DNA of 64,000 bases from Ectobacillus sp042610425 (GCF_042610425.1 NZ_JBGJZM010000001.1:558001-622000), one strand, 5' to 3'; shown: positions 26,078 through 35,333, counted from the stretch's first letter. Notes: generated from the sequence alone by a model not told the origin. Program-made: numbers and translations.

Positions 26078-26110
26078 AAAAAAGAAGGTAGCAGATACCT
26101 TCTTTTTTTG
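26078..26110. terminator. bidirectional terminator between the DUF3501 gene and rnjA
   Basis: AAAAAGAAGGTA/TACCTTCTTTTT with a 5-nt loop and tracts on both sides. Confidence 0.9.
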
Positions 26111-26119
26111 TGGCTATTT

Positions 26120-27787
26120 TTATACTTCCATTATGATTGGCAAAATCATTGGCTTACGTTTTGTTTTTTCATACAAGAACGGAGCAAGCGTGTCCGTAAT
26201 TTCATTTTTAATTTCAGACCATTGGGTTGTTTTCCGTTCCATTACTTTCGATAAGTGACCAGCAATTAATGACTGTGCATCGTTAATTAAATCACTACTT
26301 TCTCTCATGTATACGAATCCTCGAGAAATGATATCAGGTCCAGCAGCAATCTTGAATGCTTTCATATCAATGCTAACAACAACAATTACAAGACCTTCTT
26401 CTGATAGAATACGACGATCACGAAGTACAATATTGCCGATATCACCTACTCCATTTCCGTCAATATATACGGAACCAGATGGAACTTTTCCTGCAACAGA
26501 TGCTTCGTCCTCTCGTAAGGCTAATACATCACCATTATCTAAAATAAAACAATTTTCTTCCGGAACACCGCATTCAGTAGCTAGTTTCGCATGCATTCTC
26601 TGCATTCTATATTCACCGTGAATAGGCATGAAGAATTTAGGGTTCATAAGTCGAAGCATAAGCTTTTGTTCTTGTTGACCGCCATGACCACTTGTATGAA
26701 TATCTGTAAGTGGTCCATGAATAACGTCTGCACCAGCACGGTACAATAAATTAATCGTTCTATTTACACTGACAGTATTTCCTGGAATTGGTGAGGAAGA
26801 GAAAACCACTGTATCACCAGGATTAATTTGAATTTGACGATGCGTTCCATTCGCAATTCGAGATAACGCAGCCATAGGCTCTCCTTGGCTACCTGTGCAA
26901 AGGATAACAACTTGATTTGCAGGGAGACGGTTGATTTGTGAGGAATCGATAATTGTCTCCTTTGGGCAAGTAATATAACCTAGGCTTTGTCCTATTTCAA
27001 AAGTGGCTTCCATACTTCGACCAAACACAGCAATTTTACGATTCGTTGCTACGGCTGCTTCTACAACTTGCTGCAAGCGATGGATATTAGAAGCAAAAGT
27101 TGCAAATATAATCCGTCCGTTTACTTTGCGGAAAATGTCATAAATCGTGTCTCCAACTCGGCGCTCTGACATTGTGAAGTTTGGAACTTCGCTATTCGTA
27201 CTATCAGATAATAAGCAAAGCACACCTTCTTTTCCGATTTGCGCCATTTTTGTCATATTTGCAGGTTCTCCAACTGGTGTAAAGTCGAACTTGAAATCAC
27301 CGGTTTGAACAATTTGTCCTTGTGGTGTTTTTACAACAATACCGTACGAATCAGGAATGCTGTGAGTCGTTCGGAAAAATGAAACGGAAGTGTTAGAAAA
27401 TGAAATTACATCATCTTCACTTATTTCATAAAGTTTTGCTTTCCGAAGTAATCCATGTTCTTCCAATTTGTTTTTAATGAGTCCGATCGCCAATTTTCCA
27501 CCATAGATTGGAACATTAACTTGGCGCAGTAAGTAAGGAATACCACCGATATGGTCTTCGTGACCATGCGTAATAAATACACCTTTAATCTTGTCCTCAT
27601 TACGAACGAGGTACGAATAATCTGGTATTACATAGTCAATTCCAAGAAGCTCATCTTCTGGGAATTTAATGCCGGCATCTATTACAATAATTTCATCTTG
27701 ATATTGAACCGCGTATGTGTTCTTTCCTATCTCGCCTAGACCTCCAAGCGCAAATACAGCGGTTTGATCATTTTTTAAAAACTTCAT
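26120..27787 (-). CDS. rnjA: ribonuclease J1
   Basis: Metallo-beta-lactamase/beta-CASP ribonuclease with 5'-3' exo- and endonuclease activity, central to mRNA decay and 16S rRNA maturation. At 555 aa it is full length. The zinc motif HGHEDHIGG and the later QTGDFKFD and SGHGGQQEQKLML blocks are present, followed by the C-terminal domain. ATG 27787 on the minus strand follows GGAGAG at 10 nt. It lies 3 nt after rpoY, with which it forms the rpoY-rnjA operon of Firmicutes. Confidence 0.95.
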   Translation of the reverse strand: MKFLKNDQTAVFALGGLGEIGKNTYAVQYQDEIIVIDAGIKFPEDELLGIDYVIPDYSYLVRNEDKIKGVFITHGHEDHIGGIPYLLRQVNVPIYGGKLAIGLIKNKLEEHGLLRKAKLYEISEDDVISFSNTSVSFFRTTHSIPDSYGIVVKTPQGQIVQTGDFKFDFTPVGEPANMTKMAQIGKEGVLCLLSDSTNSEVPNFTMSERRVGDTIYDIFRKVNGRIIFATFASNIHRLQQVVEAAVATNRKIAVFGRSMEATFEIGQSLGYITCPKETIIDSSQINRLPANQVVILCTGSQGEPMAALSRIANGTHRQIQINPGDTVVFSSSPIPGNTVSVNRTINLLYRAGADVIHGPLTDIHTSGHGGQQEQKLMLRLMNPKFFMPIHGEYRMQRMHAKLATECGVPEENCFILDNGDVLALREDEASVAGKVPSGSVYIDGNGVGDIGNIVLRDRRILSEEGLVIVVVSIDMKAFKIAAGPDIISRGFVYMRESSDLINDAQSLIAGHLSKVMERKTTQWSEIKNEITDTLAPFLYEKTKRKPMILPIIMEV

Positions 27788-27790
27788 ATA

Positions 27791-28006
27791 CTAAATACTC
27801 TCCAACAGCTCAAAGTTTTCAACATTTTGCTTTTCATATTCAAGGTGAGCTCCGGCAAGCTCTTGAATAAGTTCAATGTTATAACCCTTTGGAATAATTT
27901 TTGTTCGAACTTCGCGTTCCGATTCTGCCTTTATATATAGTACCTTTGTTTTTTCGCGCACAGGTACTTCTAGAGCAGACTCTTGGTAAAATACTTTAAA
28001 AATCAT
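27791..28006 (-). CDS. rpoY: RNA polymerase epsilon subunit
   Basis: A 71-aa protein of the YkzG/RpoY (DUF1447) family: MIFKVFYQESALEVPVREKT, YIKAESEREVRTKI and a terminal YEKQNVENFELLE. It binds core RNA polymerase near the downstream channel. The start ATG 28006 follows AAGGAGAGG; the frame continues upstream with no ribosome binding site and unrelated sequence. The stop is 3 nt before the rnjA start, so translation is coupled. Confidence 0.92.
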   Translation of the reverse strand: MIFKVFYQESALEVPVREKTKVLYIKAESEREVRTKIIPKGYNIELIQELAGAHLEYEKQNVENFELLESI

Positions 28007-28331
28007 CGTAAAACCTCTCCTTGTATCTATTTTGCATATCTTTAATCTATTATAAAGGAAATACATTTCTTTTTCATGTTTTTTCCTCTGCAATGAAAAA
28101 AATACACCTGTTTCGTGTCAATTTATGTCTGACTGTCTACATTTTTAATTAGTTTTACCTATGATTTCTACTTTCAAACATATTTTTACAGTAAGTATGA
28201 AAAAACATGAGAAGTGAGATATTACAAAACTGGCACGGTTTCGTTATTTTTGGTTGTTTAGCCCTTATCTAAGATAGAATAAGATGATGCATGTAATAGG
28301 ATGTAAATCCAAGATGAAAGGATTATAAGAA

Positions 28332-29105
28332 ATGAATGATAAAATTGTATTCTTTGATATTGATGGAACGTTATTAGATGAGAAGAAGCAAGTCCCAAAC
28401 TCTACGAAAGAAGCAATTACACAATTACAGGAAAAAGGAGTTCATGTAGCCATTGCAACGGGACGTGCACCATTCATGTTTGAAGATCTAAGAAAAGAAT
28501 TAAACATACCTAATTATATAAGCTTTAATGGACAATATGTGGTATTTGAAAATGAGGTTATTCATCGACAACAATTGCCTATATCCACATTGCATCAATT
28601 CACTTCCTTTGCAAATGAATCAGGGTTTCCGCTCGTCTTTATGAATGAAAGAGAAATGAAAGCAACTGTCATGCAGCATCACTTCGTTGCTGAAAGTTTA
28701 GGAACTTTACATTTTGACCATCCACCATATGAACCAGCGTTTTATGAGGCGCATGATATTTACCAAGCGTTACTTTTTTGTGAAGAGGGACAGGAACAAT
28801 CTTTCTTGCATGAATACCCGCAATTTCAATTTATTCGTTGGCATGATTATTCCATGGATATTCTTCCTAACGGTGGATCAAAAGCAGCAGGTATACATAA
28901 ATTTATAGAAAAGTTAGGATTTCAGCACGATCAAGTATTTGCTTTTGGGGATGGATTAAACGATATTGAAATGATAAAAGCTGCCGGAACAGGTATTGCA
29001 ATGGGAAATGCGCGGGAAGAAGTAAAAATAGTGGCTAACTTTGTAACACGCAACGTAAATGATGATGGTATTTTGGCTGGATTAAAGTGGGCCGGATTAT
29101 TATAA
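28332..29105 (+). CDS. ykrA: Cof-type HAD phosphatase (YkrA-like)
   Basis: A 257-aa HAD-superfamily phosphatase of the Cof/IIB cap class. Motif I is FFDIDGTLLD (nucleophile Asp plus acid Asp), motif II ATGRAP, motif III Lys in GGSKAAGI, motif IV FGDGLNDIEMI. Such enzymes dephosphorylate sugar phosphates, FMN or pyridoxal phosphate; the substrate here is unknown. ATG 28332 follows AAAGGATTATAAG. The position beside rnjA agrees with B. subtilis ykrA. Confidence 0.87.
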   Translation: MNDKIVFFDIDGTLLDEKKQVPNSTKEAITQLQEKGVHVAIATGRAPFMFEDLRKELNIPNYISFNGQYVVFENEVIHRQQLPISTLHQFTSFANESGFPLVFMNEREMKATVMQHHFVAESLGTLHFDHPPYEPAFYEAHDIYQALLFCEEGQEQSFLHEYPQFQFIRWHDYSMDILPNGGSKAAGIHKFIEKLGFQHDQVFAFGDGLNDIEMIKAAGTGIAMGNAREEVKIVANFVTRNVNDDGILAGLKWAGLL

Positions 29106-29187
29106 GGAGTGCTCAAGAAAATAATATGCGGGTGAGAAGAAAAAAACTTCTCACTCTTAACATTGTGTCATATAATACATAGTAAAT

Positions 29188-29206
29188 GAAAATAATTATC
29201 ATTATC
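29188..29206. promoter_or_regulatory. Fur box upstream of feoA
   Basis: The 19-nt site GAAAATAATTATCATTATC matches the classical Fur consensus at 16 of 19 positions and lies 33 nt before feoA. Iron-loaded Fur would repress feoAB here. Confidence 0.85.
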
Positions 29207-29238
29207 AATATCGTTAAAGCAAGGAAGTGAAGATTAGA

Positions 29239-29472
29239 ATGATGTTATCAAACATAGAATTAGATAAGAAGGTAATCATTCAAGATGTATCTAATCTTAG
29301 CCTCATGATACAGCGCAGATTGCTAGATATGGGAATTGATGAGGGAGTTATAATATCCGTTAAGAGAAAGCTACCGTTTGGAGGACCATTCATTATTGAA
29401 GCTCACGGCCAATCTATCAGCTTACGATGTCTTGAGGCTAGTAGAATTTACGTAAGTCTGGGGGAAGTATGA
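29239..29472 (+). CDS. feoA: FeoA, SH3-like ferrous iron transport protein
   Basis: A 77-aa SH3-fold protein of the FeoA family that supports FeoB function at the cytoplasmic face. The sequence LMIQRRLLDMGIDEGVII and later PFGGPFIIEAHG are typical. The start ATG 29239 follows AAGGAAGTGA by 8 nt; an upstream in-frame GTG sits within the ribosome binding site. Its stop overlaps the feoB start by 4 nt (ATGA), and a Fur box lies just upstream. Confidence 0.9.
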   Translation: MMLSNIELDKKVIIQDVSNLSLMIQRRLLDMGIDEGVIISVKRKLPFGGPFIIEAHGQSISLRCLEASRIYVSLGEV

Positions 29473-31475
29473 TGCAATACATTGGTTTGTTTGGAAATCC
29501 GAATACAGGGAAAACATCCTTATTTAATTCGCTAACAGGGTCTTATGAGTATGTTGGAAACTGGAGCGGAGTAACAGTAGAAAAAAAGGTTGGCGTGTTG
29601 CGAAATGAACAGGGGTCCTTAATCGATTTGCCTGGTGTATACTCTCTTCATCCACTTTCAAAGGATGAACAAGTCGCAACGCAGTTCCTGCTTACTGAAT
29701 CCTTTTCGTCTATTTTAAATATTGTGGATGCATCTCGGCTAGAACGAAACTTACATTTAACAATAGAATTGTTAGAATTCGGAAAATCAATGATGATTGG
29801 TTTGAACATGATAGATGTAGCTAACGCTCGTGGACATCAGATTCATATAGGTAAATTAGGGGATTTGTTAGGTGTCTCCATTACCCCTGTAATTGCTCGC
29901 AAAGGGATAGGATGCGAACAATTATTAAATGAAATCCCTGCTGCTTCTAAACAAAATCGTTTTTTGATTCACTATGGCACGGTTGTAGAAAAAGCAGTGC
30001 ATGAAATTGCTAGTATGCTACCGGATCAGTTGCCTGGGACGAAACGATGGTATGCACTGCAGTGTTTATTAGGAAATGAGACCGTTTATAGAGAGGTTGA
30101 GAGATTCATTGACTACGCGAAGTTGCATAACATTGTAGAAGAAGCGACAAAACAAGTGACAAGCGAAAGTCATTCACGAACAATGAAACAACATATTCAT
30201 CAAATTCGGGCTTCGTACATTGAAACACTTTTGGTACAAGTAGTAACGGTAACACCTTCAAAAACTATTTCTGCAACTGAACGAATTGATCGAATTGCTA
30301 CACATAATGTGCTTGGAATTCCTATTTTCTTGCTTATTATGTTTTTGCTATTTAAGGTTACCTTTGATTGGGTGGGTACTCCTATTTCTAATGTATTGGA
30401 TGATTTTTTTTCGGGACCACTTTCACAAGTGGTTACATTTTTACTAGATCGTATGGAAGCAAATACATTTATTCGTGATCTGGTGACAAATGGGATTATA
30501 GCAGGCGTAGGAGGAGTACTTGTTTTCGTTCCTCAAATTTTTATTCTCTTCTTTTTTATTTCTTTGTTAGAAGACTCAGGATACATGGCGCGCGTTGCAA
30601 CAGTAATGGACAGACTTATGGAAAAGGTCGGTTTGAATGGAAAAGCATTTATTCCAATGATTATAGGCCTTGGTTGTAATGTACCGGGAATTATGGCTGC
30701 TAGAACAGTAGAGCAGCCAAAGGAACGACTCATAACGATTTTACTTACTCCTCTTATGTCTTGTTCAGCTCGTTTAAGTGTATATAGTTTATTCGTTGCA
30801 GCATTCTTTGCAAAACAACAAGCACTTATTGTCTTATCGTTATATGTATTAGGAATCGGCTGTGCCTTGTTGCTAGCTAAATTTTTTTCCAAAGTTTTAC
30901 TTCGGGATGAAGTTTCGTTCTTTCTTATTGAACTCCCACCTTACCGAGTGCCACAGTGGAAAACATTGCTTCGAAGTACGTGGGATAAAGGAAAGGGTTT
31001 TGTTCGCAAGGCAGGTACATTTATTTTTGGAGGATCTGTTTTTATCTGGTTACTTTCCTATGCCGGTCCAGATGGCTTACAGATAGATATGGAACATAGC
31101 TATTTGGCACATATTGGAGGGTTATTAGCACCGTTGTTCATTCCTCTTGGATTTGGCACATGGCAGGCAGGAGCAGCTTTGCTAACGGGATTTTTAGCAA
31201 AAGAGGTTGTTGTATCGACGATGACCATTATGTTTAAAACACCAAATATTGATCAACTACATGCTTCTATGCAACAAATTTTCACGCCGCTTAGTGCCTA
31301 TAGTTTTTTAGTATTTATTTTATTGTATGTTCCTTGTTTAGCAACTGTAGCAGTTATTCAAAAAGAAACTTCTTCAAAAAAATGGACGATGTTTTCAATC
31401 GGATATGCACTCGTTTTAGCATATGGGGTAAGTTTCATTGTACACACAGTTGGGTTGCTTCTTGGATTCCAATAG
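29469..31475 (+). CDS. feoB: ferrous iron transporter FeoB
   Basis: Fe(II) transporter with an N-terminal GTPase: G1 GNPNTGKTSLF, G3 DLPGVYSL, G4 NMID, followed by a helical GDI domain and a C-terminal membrane domain with two Gate repeats (LLTPLMSCSARL and FTPLSAYSFLVFILLYVPCLAT). It is 668 aa, full length for a Bacillus FeoB. ATG 29469 overlaps the feoA stop. A small Cys-rich membrane protein follows 15 nt downstream. Confidence 0.94.
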   Translation: MMQYIGLFGNPNTGKTSLFNSLTGSYEYVGNWSGVTVEKKVGVLRNEQGSLIDLPGVYSLHPLSKDEQVATQFLLTESFSSILNIVDASRLERNLHLTIELLEFGKSMMIGLNMIDVANARGHQIHIGKLGDLLGVSITPVIARKGIGCEQLLNEIPAASKQNRFLIHYGTVVEKAVHEIASMLPDQLPGTKRWYALQCLLGNETVYREVERFIDYAKLHNIVEEATKQVTSESHSRTMKQHIHQIRASYIETLLVQVVTVTPSKTISATERIDRIATHNVLGIPIFLLIMFLLFKVTFDWVGTPISNVLDDFFSGPLSQVVTFLLDRMEANTFIRDLVTNGIIAGVGGVLVFVPQIFILFFFISLLEDSGYMARVATVMDRLMEKVGLNGKAFIPMIIGLGCNVPGIMAARTVEQPKERLITILLTPLMSCSARLSVYSLFVAAFFAKQQALIVLSLYVLGIGCALLLAKFFSKVLLRDEVSFFLIELPPYRVPQWKTLLRSTWDKGKGFVRKAGTFIFGGSVFIWLLSYAGPDGLQIDMEHSYLAHIGGLLAPLFIPLGFGTWQAGAALLTGFLAKEVVVSTMTIMFKTPNIDQLHASMQQIFTPLSAYSFLVFILLYVPCLATVAVIQKETSSKKWTMFSIGYALVLAYGVSFIVHTVGLLLGFQ

Positions 31476-31490
31476 AAAGGAAGAAAGTCT

Positions 31491-31640
31491 ATGATTAATT
31501 ATGTCTTAGGTGCTCTTATATTTAGTTATGCAGGATTAAGCCTATTTAAATTTATGAAAAAAAGCAAAAAAGGAAAATGTGCAACATGTGAACTTAATAA
31601 ATCTTGTAGAAGTAATTGCCACGAGATGCAACAAAAATAA
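31491..31640 (+). CDS. FeoB-associated Cys-rich membrane protein
   Basis: A 49-aa protein with one N-terminal membrane helix (YVLGALIFSYAGLSLFKF), a basic linker and a Cys cluster (CATCELNKSCRSNC). This is the arrangement of FeoB-associated Cys-rich membrane proteins, thought to pass or sense iron at the inner face. ATG 31491 has AAAGGAAG upstream. It is the last gene of the feo operon, closed by a bidirectional terminator. Confidence 0.85.
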   Translation: MINYVLGALIFSYAGLSLFKFMKKSKKGKCATCELNKSCRSNCHEMQQK

Positions 31641-31669
31641 GAAGCAGTTTTATTTGCTTCTTATTTTTT
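31635..31669. terminator. bidirectional terminator between the feo operon and def
   Basis: AAATAAGAAGCA and TGCTTCTTATTT flank an 8-nt loop, then T residues; the 5' arm overlaps the small gene's stop. Confidence 0.9.
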
Positions 31670-31680
31670 ATTGCATGGAT

Positions 31681-32235
31681 TTATGGCTCTAAAGGTTTTA
31701 TATCATCATCTACAGAATAAGGATCTGCTGTATTAATATGATCGAAGAACATAATGCCATTTAAATGATCAATTTCATGCTGAAAAACGATAGCGGGAAG
31801 TCCTTTTAAACGTAGTTTAATTGCCTCACCGTCAACGGTTGTACCTTTTACGGTAATTCGTTTGTACCGAGGAACATAGCCAGGAACGTCACGATCGACA
31901 GACAAGCAACCTTCACCACCCGGCAAGTATGTCTTTTCAACCGAATGGCTGACGATCTTTGGATTAAATAGTGCATAGCTATATAGCTTATCTTCCGCAT
32001 CGGTTACATGTACCGCAATCATTCGTTTGGATAAAGCGATTTGCGGTGCAGCAAGGCCGATGCCAGGGCGTAAATTATATTGTTCAGATAGTTCGGGATT
32101 TTGACTATTTTGAACGAATTCAATCATTTCTTGAAGAGTATGTATATCTTCTTCGCTTGCAGGAAGCTCGACCTCTTTCGCTACTTCTCTTAAAACGGGA
32201 TGTCCTTCACGTATAATGTTTTCCATTGTTAGCAT
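31681..32235 (-). CDS. def: peptide deformylase
   Basis: Removes the formyl group from nascent N-termini. The 184-aa protein contains all three motifs: GIGLAAPQI, EGCLSV and QHEIDHLNG, with Cys and two His as metal ligands and catalytic Glu. Length and the insertion after motif 1 mark a Gram-positive type 2 enzyme (B. subtilis DefB/YkrB). The start ATG 32235 follows AAAGGAGTG; six upstream in-frame codons overlap that site and are excluded. Confidence 0.93.
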   Translation of the reverse strand: MLTMENIIREGHPVLREVAKEVELPASEEDIHTLQEMIEFVQNSQNPELSEQYNLRPGIGLAAPQIALSKRMIAVHVTDAEDKLYSYALFNPKIVSHSVEKTYLPGGEGCLSVDRDVPGYVPRYKRITVKGTTVDGEAIKLRLKGLPAIVFQHEIDHLNGIMFFDHINTADPYSVDDDIKPLEP

Positions 32236-32294
32236 GGAATTCACTCCTTTCATCCACTAGTCTATCAAAGGTTTTTCAAAATGTCATGACCAAT

Positions 32295-32328
32295 GAAAAA
32301 AAGGAAGGAGAATCTTCCTTCCTTTTTC
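32295..32328 (-). terminator. terminator of the YjcZ-like gene
   Basis: AAAAAGGAAGGA/TCCTTCCTTTTT stem with a short loop, at the 3' side of the minus-strand small gene and upstream of def. Confidence 0.85.
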
Positions 32329-32346
32329 ATAGTTTGCAGGTTTACA

Positions 32347-32499
32347 TTAATGAATACAAGCTGCACCAACGATGATTAAAAGAATAAACAGAACTACGAT
32401 TAAAGCAAACCCACGTCCAGCGGTTGGAGCGCAGCCATAGCCATAGGCAGGAGCAGTATAGGTTGGAGCAGTTGGGTAGCAATACGTATATCCATACAT
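32347..32499 (-). CDS. YjcZ-family sporulation protein
   Basis: A 50-aa protein with a Tyr/Pro/Cys-rich N-terminus and a conserved C-terminal hydrophobic helix (GFALIVVLFILLIIVGAA) that defines the YjcZ sporulation family. ATG 32499 on the minus strand has AAGGGAGG 9 nt upstream. Family members are usually SigE- or SigK-dependent; a promoter was not resolved. It is monocistronic with its own terminator. Confidence 0.85.
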   Translation of the reverse strand: MYGYTYCYPTAPTYTAPAYGYGCAPTAGRGFALIVVLFILLIIVGAACIH

Positions 32500-32642
32500 A
32501 ATTACAGGACCTCCCTTATCATTTCCGCATTCTTGCGGTTACTATAAAGTATGAATGAAATGAAAAAGTGTGTAGTTATATGCCTATTTCATTGAAATGG
32601 AACACTAAAGTTTTATCTCCCTTCAATGGAGATAAAGACATC

Positions 32643-32846
32643 CTATGAGGAAGGGTTCACTTTATCTTTATGAATCATATGTCTTTTGAACAGCACACCA
32701 ACTAACAAAATAAATGGTACTAATATATAAGATAATATAGGAAAAATTGTGTAAAATAATATATGTACAAGTACTAGGAAGAGCGTCTTAGGGTGTATCC
32801 CTTTTATGTAAGGATAAAAAAGTTGTTTAAATGTATAACAGAAGAA
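32643..32846 (-). pseudogene. possible remnant of a small membrane protein gene
   Basis: An open minus-strand frame with no start codon encodes a plausible two-helix membrane segment (LFLVLVHILFYTIFPILSY, then VPFILLVGVLFKRHMIH). A second frame just upstream, beginning at an ATG near 32890 and ending at a TAA, carries another hydrophobic stretch, as though a frameshift separates the two halves. Weak evidence; it could be chance in AT-rich DNA. Confidence 0.3.
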
Positions 32847-32932
32847 CTATAAGGATTGATACAGTATAGTGTTTTGAAAGAAATAACATATTTAATCTAT
32901 GGAAATTTGTTATAAAATTGAAAGTAAAGTAA

Positions 32933-33051
32933 TTGACACAGTTCCGTAATTAGTTGTAAACTTAAACAAGTAATTCACATTGTATTAGTTATTTATTAAT
33001 TATTAGTAGTACAGAATTTTGACTTGCCAAACATGGATTATCGATTATATT
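32933..33051 (+). promoter_or_regulatory. candidate promoters upstream of pdhA
   Basis: TTGACA (32933-32938) with TAAACT 18 nt later, and TTGCCA (33024-33029) with TATATT 16 nt later, both look like SigA promoters. The rest of the long spacer 32847-33141 shows no gene. Confidence 0.4.
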
Positions 33052-33141
33052 CGGTACACATTCTTTTGCGTTTTTTGTAACGGTTATATAATTATAAAGC
33101 GTTTAAGAAAATGTTCATAAAAGAGGAAGAGGTGAACGAAA

Positions 33142-34257
33142 ATGGGAGCGAATACTAAAAAGTCCCCGTTTAATGTGGATGCGCAATTTAAAGCGATTGC
33201 AGATGCATTTCAAACATTACAAATTCTAAATGAAAAAGGCGAAGTTGTGAATGAAGCAGCAATGCCTGAACTTACTGATGATCAATTAAAAGAGTTAATG
33301 CGTCGTATGGTTTATACACGTGTACTAGATCAGCGTTCTATTTCTCTTAATCGTCAAGGTCGTCTTGGCTTTTATGCACCAACTGCTGGACAAGAAGCGT
33401 CGCAACTAGCAAGCCACTTCGCTCTTGAAAGCGAAGACTTTGTTCTTCCTGGTTATCGTGATGTACCGCAACTCATTTGGCATGGATTACCGCTTTATCA
33501 AGCATTTTTATTCTCACGTGGTCATTATATCGGCAACCAAATGCCTGAATCAGTTAATGCTATTTCTCCGCAAATCATTATTGGTGCACAAATCGTTCAA
33601 ACAGCAGGTGTTGCACTTGGTATGAAGCTTCGCGGTAAGAAATCGGTTGCTATCACATATACAGGTGACGGCGGTGCATCTCAAGGTGATTTCTATGAAG
33701 GAATGAACTTTGCGAGTGCATTTAAAGCACCAGCTATTTTTATTGTTCAAAATAATCGATTTGCTATTTCTACACCTGTTGAAAAGCAATCTTCTGCAAA
33801 AACAATTGCGCAAAAAGCAGTAGCGGTTGGTATACCGGGTATTCAAGTAGACGGTATGGACCCGTTAGCAGTATATGCAGCAACTCATTTTGCTCGTGAA
33901 CGTGCAATTAACGGGGAAGGTCCAACATTAATTGAGACATTAACCTTCCGTTATGGCCCACATACAATGGCTGGTGATGACCCAACACGTTATCGTACGA
34001 AGGATCTTGAAAATGAATGGGAACAAAAGGATCCAATCGTTCGGTTCCGTATATTCTTAACAAACAAAGGCCTATGGTCTGATGAAGAAGAAAACAAGGT
34101 CATTGAACAAGCAAAAGAGGATATTAAACAAGCCATTGCTAAGGCTGACCAGGCTCCAAAACAACAGGTAACGGACTTAATTAACATTATGTATGAAAAG
34201 CTACCTTATAATTTGCAGGAGCAATATGAAATTTATACAGAGAAGGAGTCGAAATAA
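33142..34257 (+). CDS. pdhA: pyruvate dehydrogenase E1 alpha subunit
   Basis: The thiamine diphosphate-binding alpha subunit of E1, decarboxylating pyruvate in the pyruvate dehydrogenase complex. The 371-aa protein carries the ThDP motif GDGGASQGDFYEGMNFASAF...NN and the phosphorylation-loop type region YGPHTMAGDDPTRYR. ATG 33142 follows AAGAGGAAGAGGTG. It is the first gene of pdhABCD; pdhB starts 3 nt after its stop. A long 5' region of about 640 nt precedes it. Confidence 0.95.
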   Translation: MGANTKKSPFNVDAQFKAIADAFQTLQILNEKGEVVNEAAMPELTDDQLKELMRRMVYTRVLDQRSISLNRQGRLGFYAPTAGQEASQLASHFALESEDFVLPGYRDVPQLIWHGLPLYQAFLFSRGHYIGNQMPESVNAISPQIIIGAQIVQTAGVALGMKLRGKKSVAITYTGDGGASQGDFYEGMNFASAFKAPAIFIVQNNRFAISTPVEKQSSAKTIAQKAVAVGIPGIQVDGMDPLAVYAATHFARERAINGEGPTLIETLTFRYGPHTMAGDDPTRYRTKDLENEWEQKDPIVRFRIFLTNKGLWSDEEENKVIEQAKEDIKQAIAKADQAPKQQVTDLINIMYEKLPYNLQEQYEIYTEKESK

Positions 34258-34260
34258 GCC

Positions 34261-35238
34261 ATGGCGCAAATGACAATGATTCAAGCAATCACATCGGCGT
34301 TACGCGTCGAACTAAAAAACGACCCTAATGTAGTAGTATTCGGGGAAGACGTGGGTGTTAACGGTGGGGTATTCCGTGCTACAGACGGATTACAAGCCGA
34401 ATTCGGAGAACAACGTGTGTTTGATACACCGCTTGCAGAATCAGCAATCGGAGGTCTTTCTATCGGTCTTGCTCTTCAAGGGTTTCGTCCGGTTCCAGAA
34501 ATCCAATTTTTCGGCTTCGTTTTCGAAGTATTAGATAGTATTTCAGGTCAAATGGCGCGTATGCGTTATCGTTCTGGTGGTCGCTGGAATGCTCCGATTA
34601 CCGTTCGTTCACCGTTTGGTGGTGGTGTTCATACTCCTGAGCTCCATGCAGATAGTTTAGAAGGACTCGTTGCACAACAACCTGGACTCAAAGTTGTTAT
34701 TCCTGCTACTCCTTATGATGCCAAAGGTCTACTTATCTCTGCTATTCGTGATAACGACCCGGTTATTTACTTAGAACATATGAAATTGTATCGTTCGTTC
34801 CGTCAAGAAGTTCCAGAAGGAGAATATACAATTGAACTTGGAAAGGCAGAAGTAAAACGTGTTGGTACAGATGTTACTGCGATTGCTTATGGTGCAATGG
34901 TTCATACTGCTTTAAAGGCTGCTGAAGAACTTGAAAAACAAGGGGTATCTGTAGAAGTAATTGACTTACGAACAGTACAACCACTCGATATAGATACAAT
35001 TATTGCGTCTGTTGAAAAAACAGGTCGTGTAGTCGTTGTTCAAGAGGCACAACGTCAAGCAGGTATTGCTGCTAATGTAGTTGCTGAAATTAATGAGCGC
35101 GCTATACTTAGCTTAGAAGCACCTGTTGTTCGTGTTACAGCAGCGGATACGGTATTCCCATTCTCTCAAGCAGAAGGTGTATGGCTACCAAACAATAAGG
35201 ACGTTGTAGAAGCTATTCAAAAAGTTATGAATTTCTAA
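34261..35238 (+). CDS. pdhB: pyruvate dehydrogenase E1 beta subunit
   Basis: E1 beta subunit, 325 aa, forming the alpha2beta2 heterotetramer with PdhA. Conserved blocks are FGEDVGVNGGVFRAT, TPLAESAIGG, ARMRYRSGG and the C-terminal VIDLRTVQPLDIDTI. ATG 34261 is 3 nt past the pdhA stop; the ribosome binding site AGAAGGAGT lies within the end of pdhA. It is followed by a GC-containing hairpin before pdhC. Confidence 0.95.
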   Translation: MAQMTMIQAITSALRVELKNDPNVVVFGEDVGVNGGVFRATDGLQAEFGEQRVFDTPLAESAIGGLSIGLALQGFRPVPEIQFFGFVFEVLDSISGQMARMRYRSGGRWNAPITVRSPFGGGVHTPELHADSLEGLVAQQPGLKVVIPATPYDAKGLLISAIRDNDPVIYLEHMKLYRSFRQEVPEGEYTIELGKAEVKRVGTDVTAIAYGAMVHTALKAAEELEKQGVSVEVIDLRTVQPLDIDTIIASVEKTGRVVVVQEAQRQAGIAANVVAEINERAILSLEAPVVRVTAADTVFPFSQAEGVWLPNNKDVVEAIQKVMNF

Positions 35239-35247
35239 ACGTAAATG

Positions 35248-35280
35248 AGCGCAAAAGAAAGATTTTTATTCTTTTGCGCT
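35248..35280 (+). other. intercistronic hairpin between pdhB and pdhC
   Basis: AGCGCAAAAG and CTTTTGCGCT form a 10-bp stem with a 13-nt loop. No T tract follows, so this is more likely an mRNA processing or stability element than a terminator. Confidence 0.65.
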
Positions 35281-35333
35281 ATCACTATTAATATACCGTT
35301 TTAAACGATAAATAGTACAGGGAGATGAAGTCC

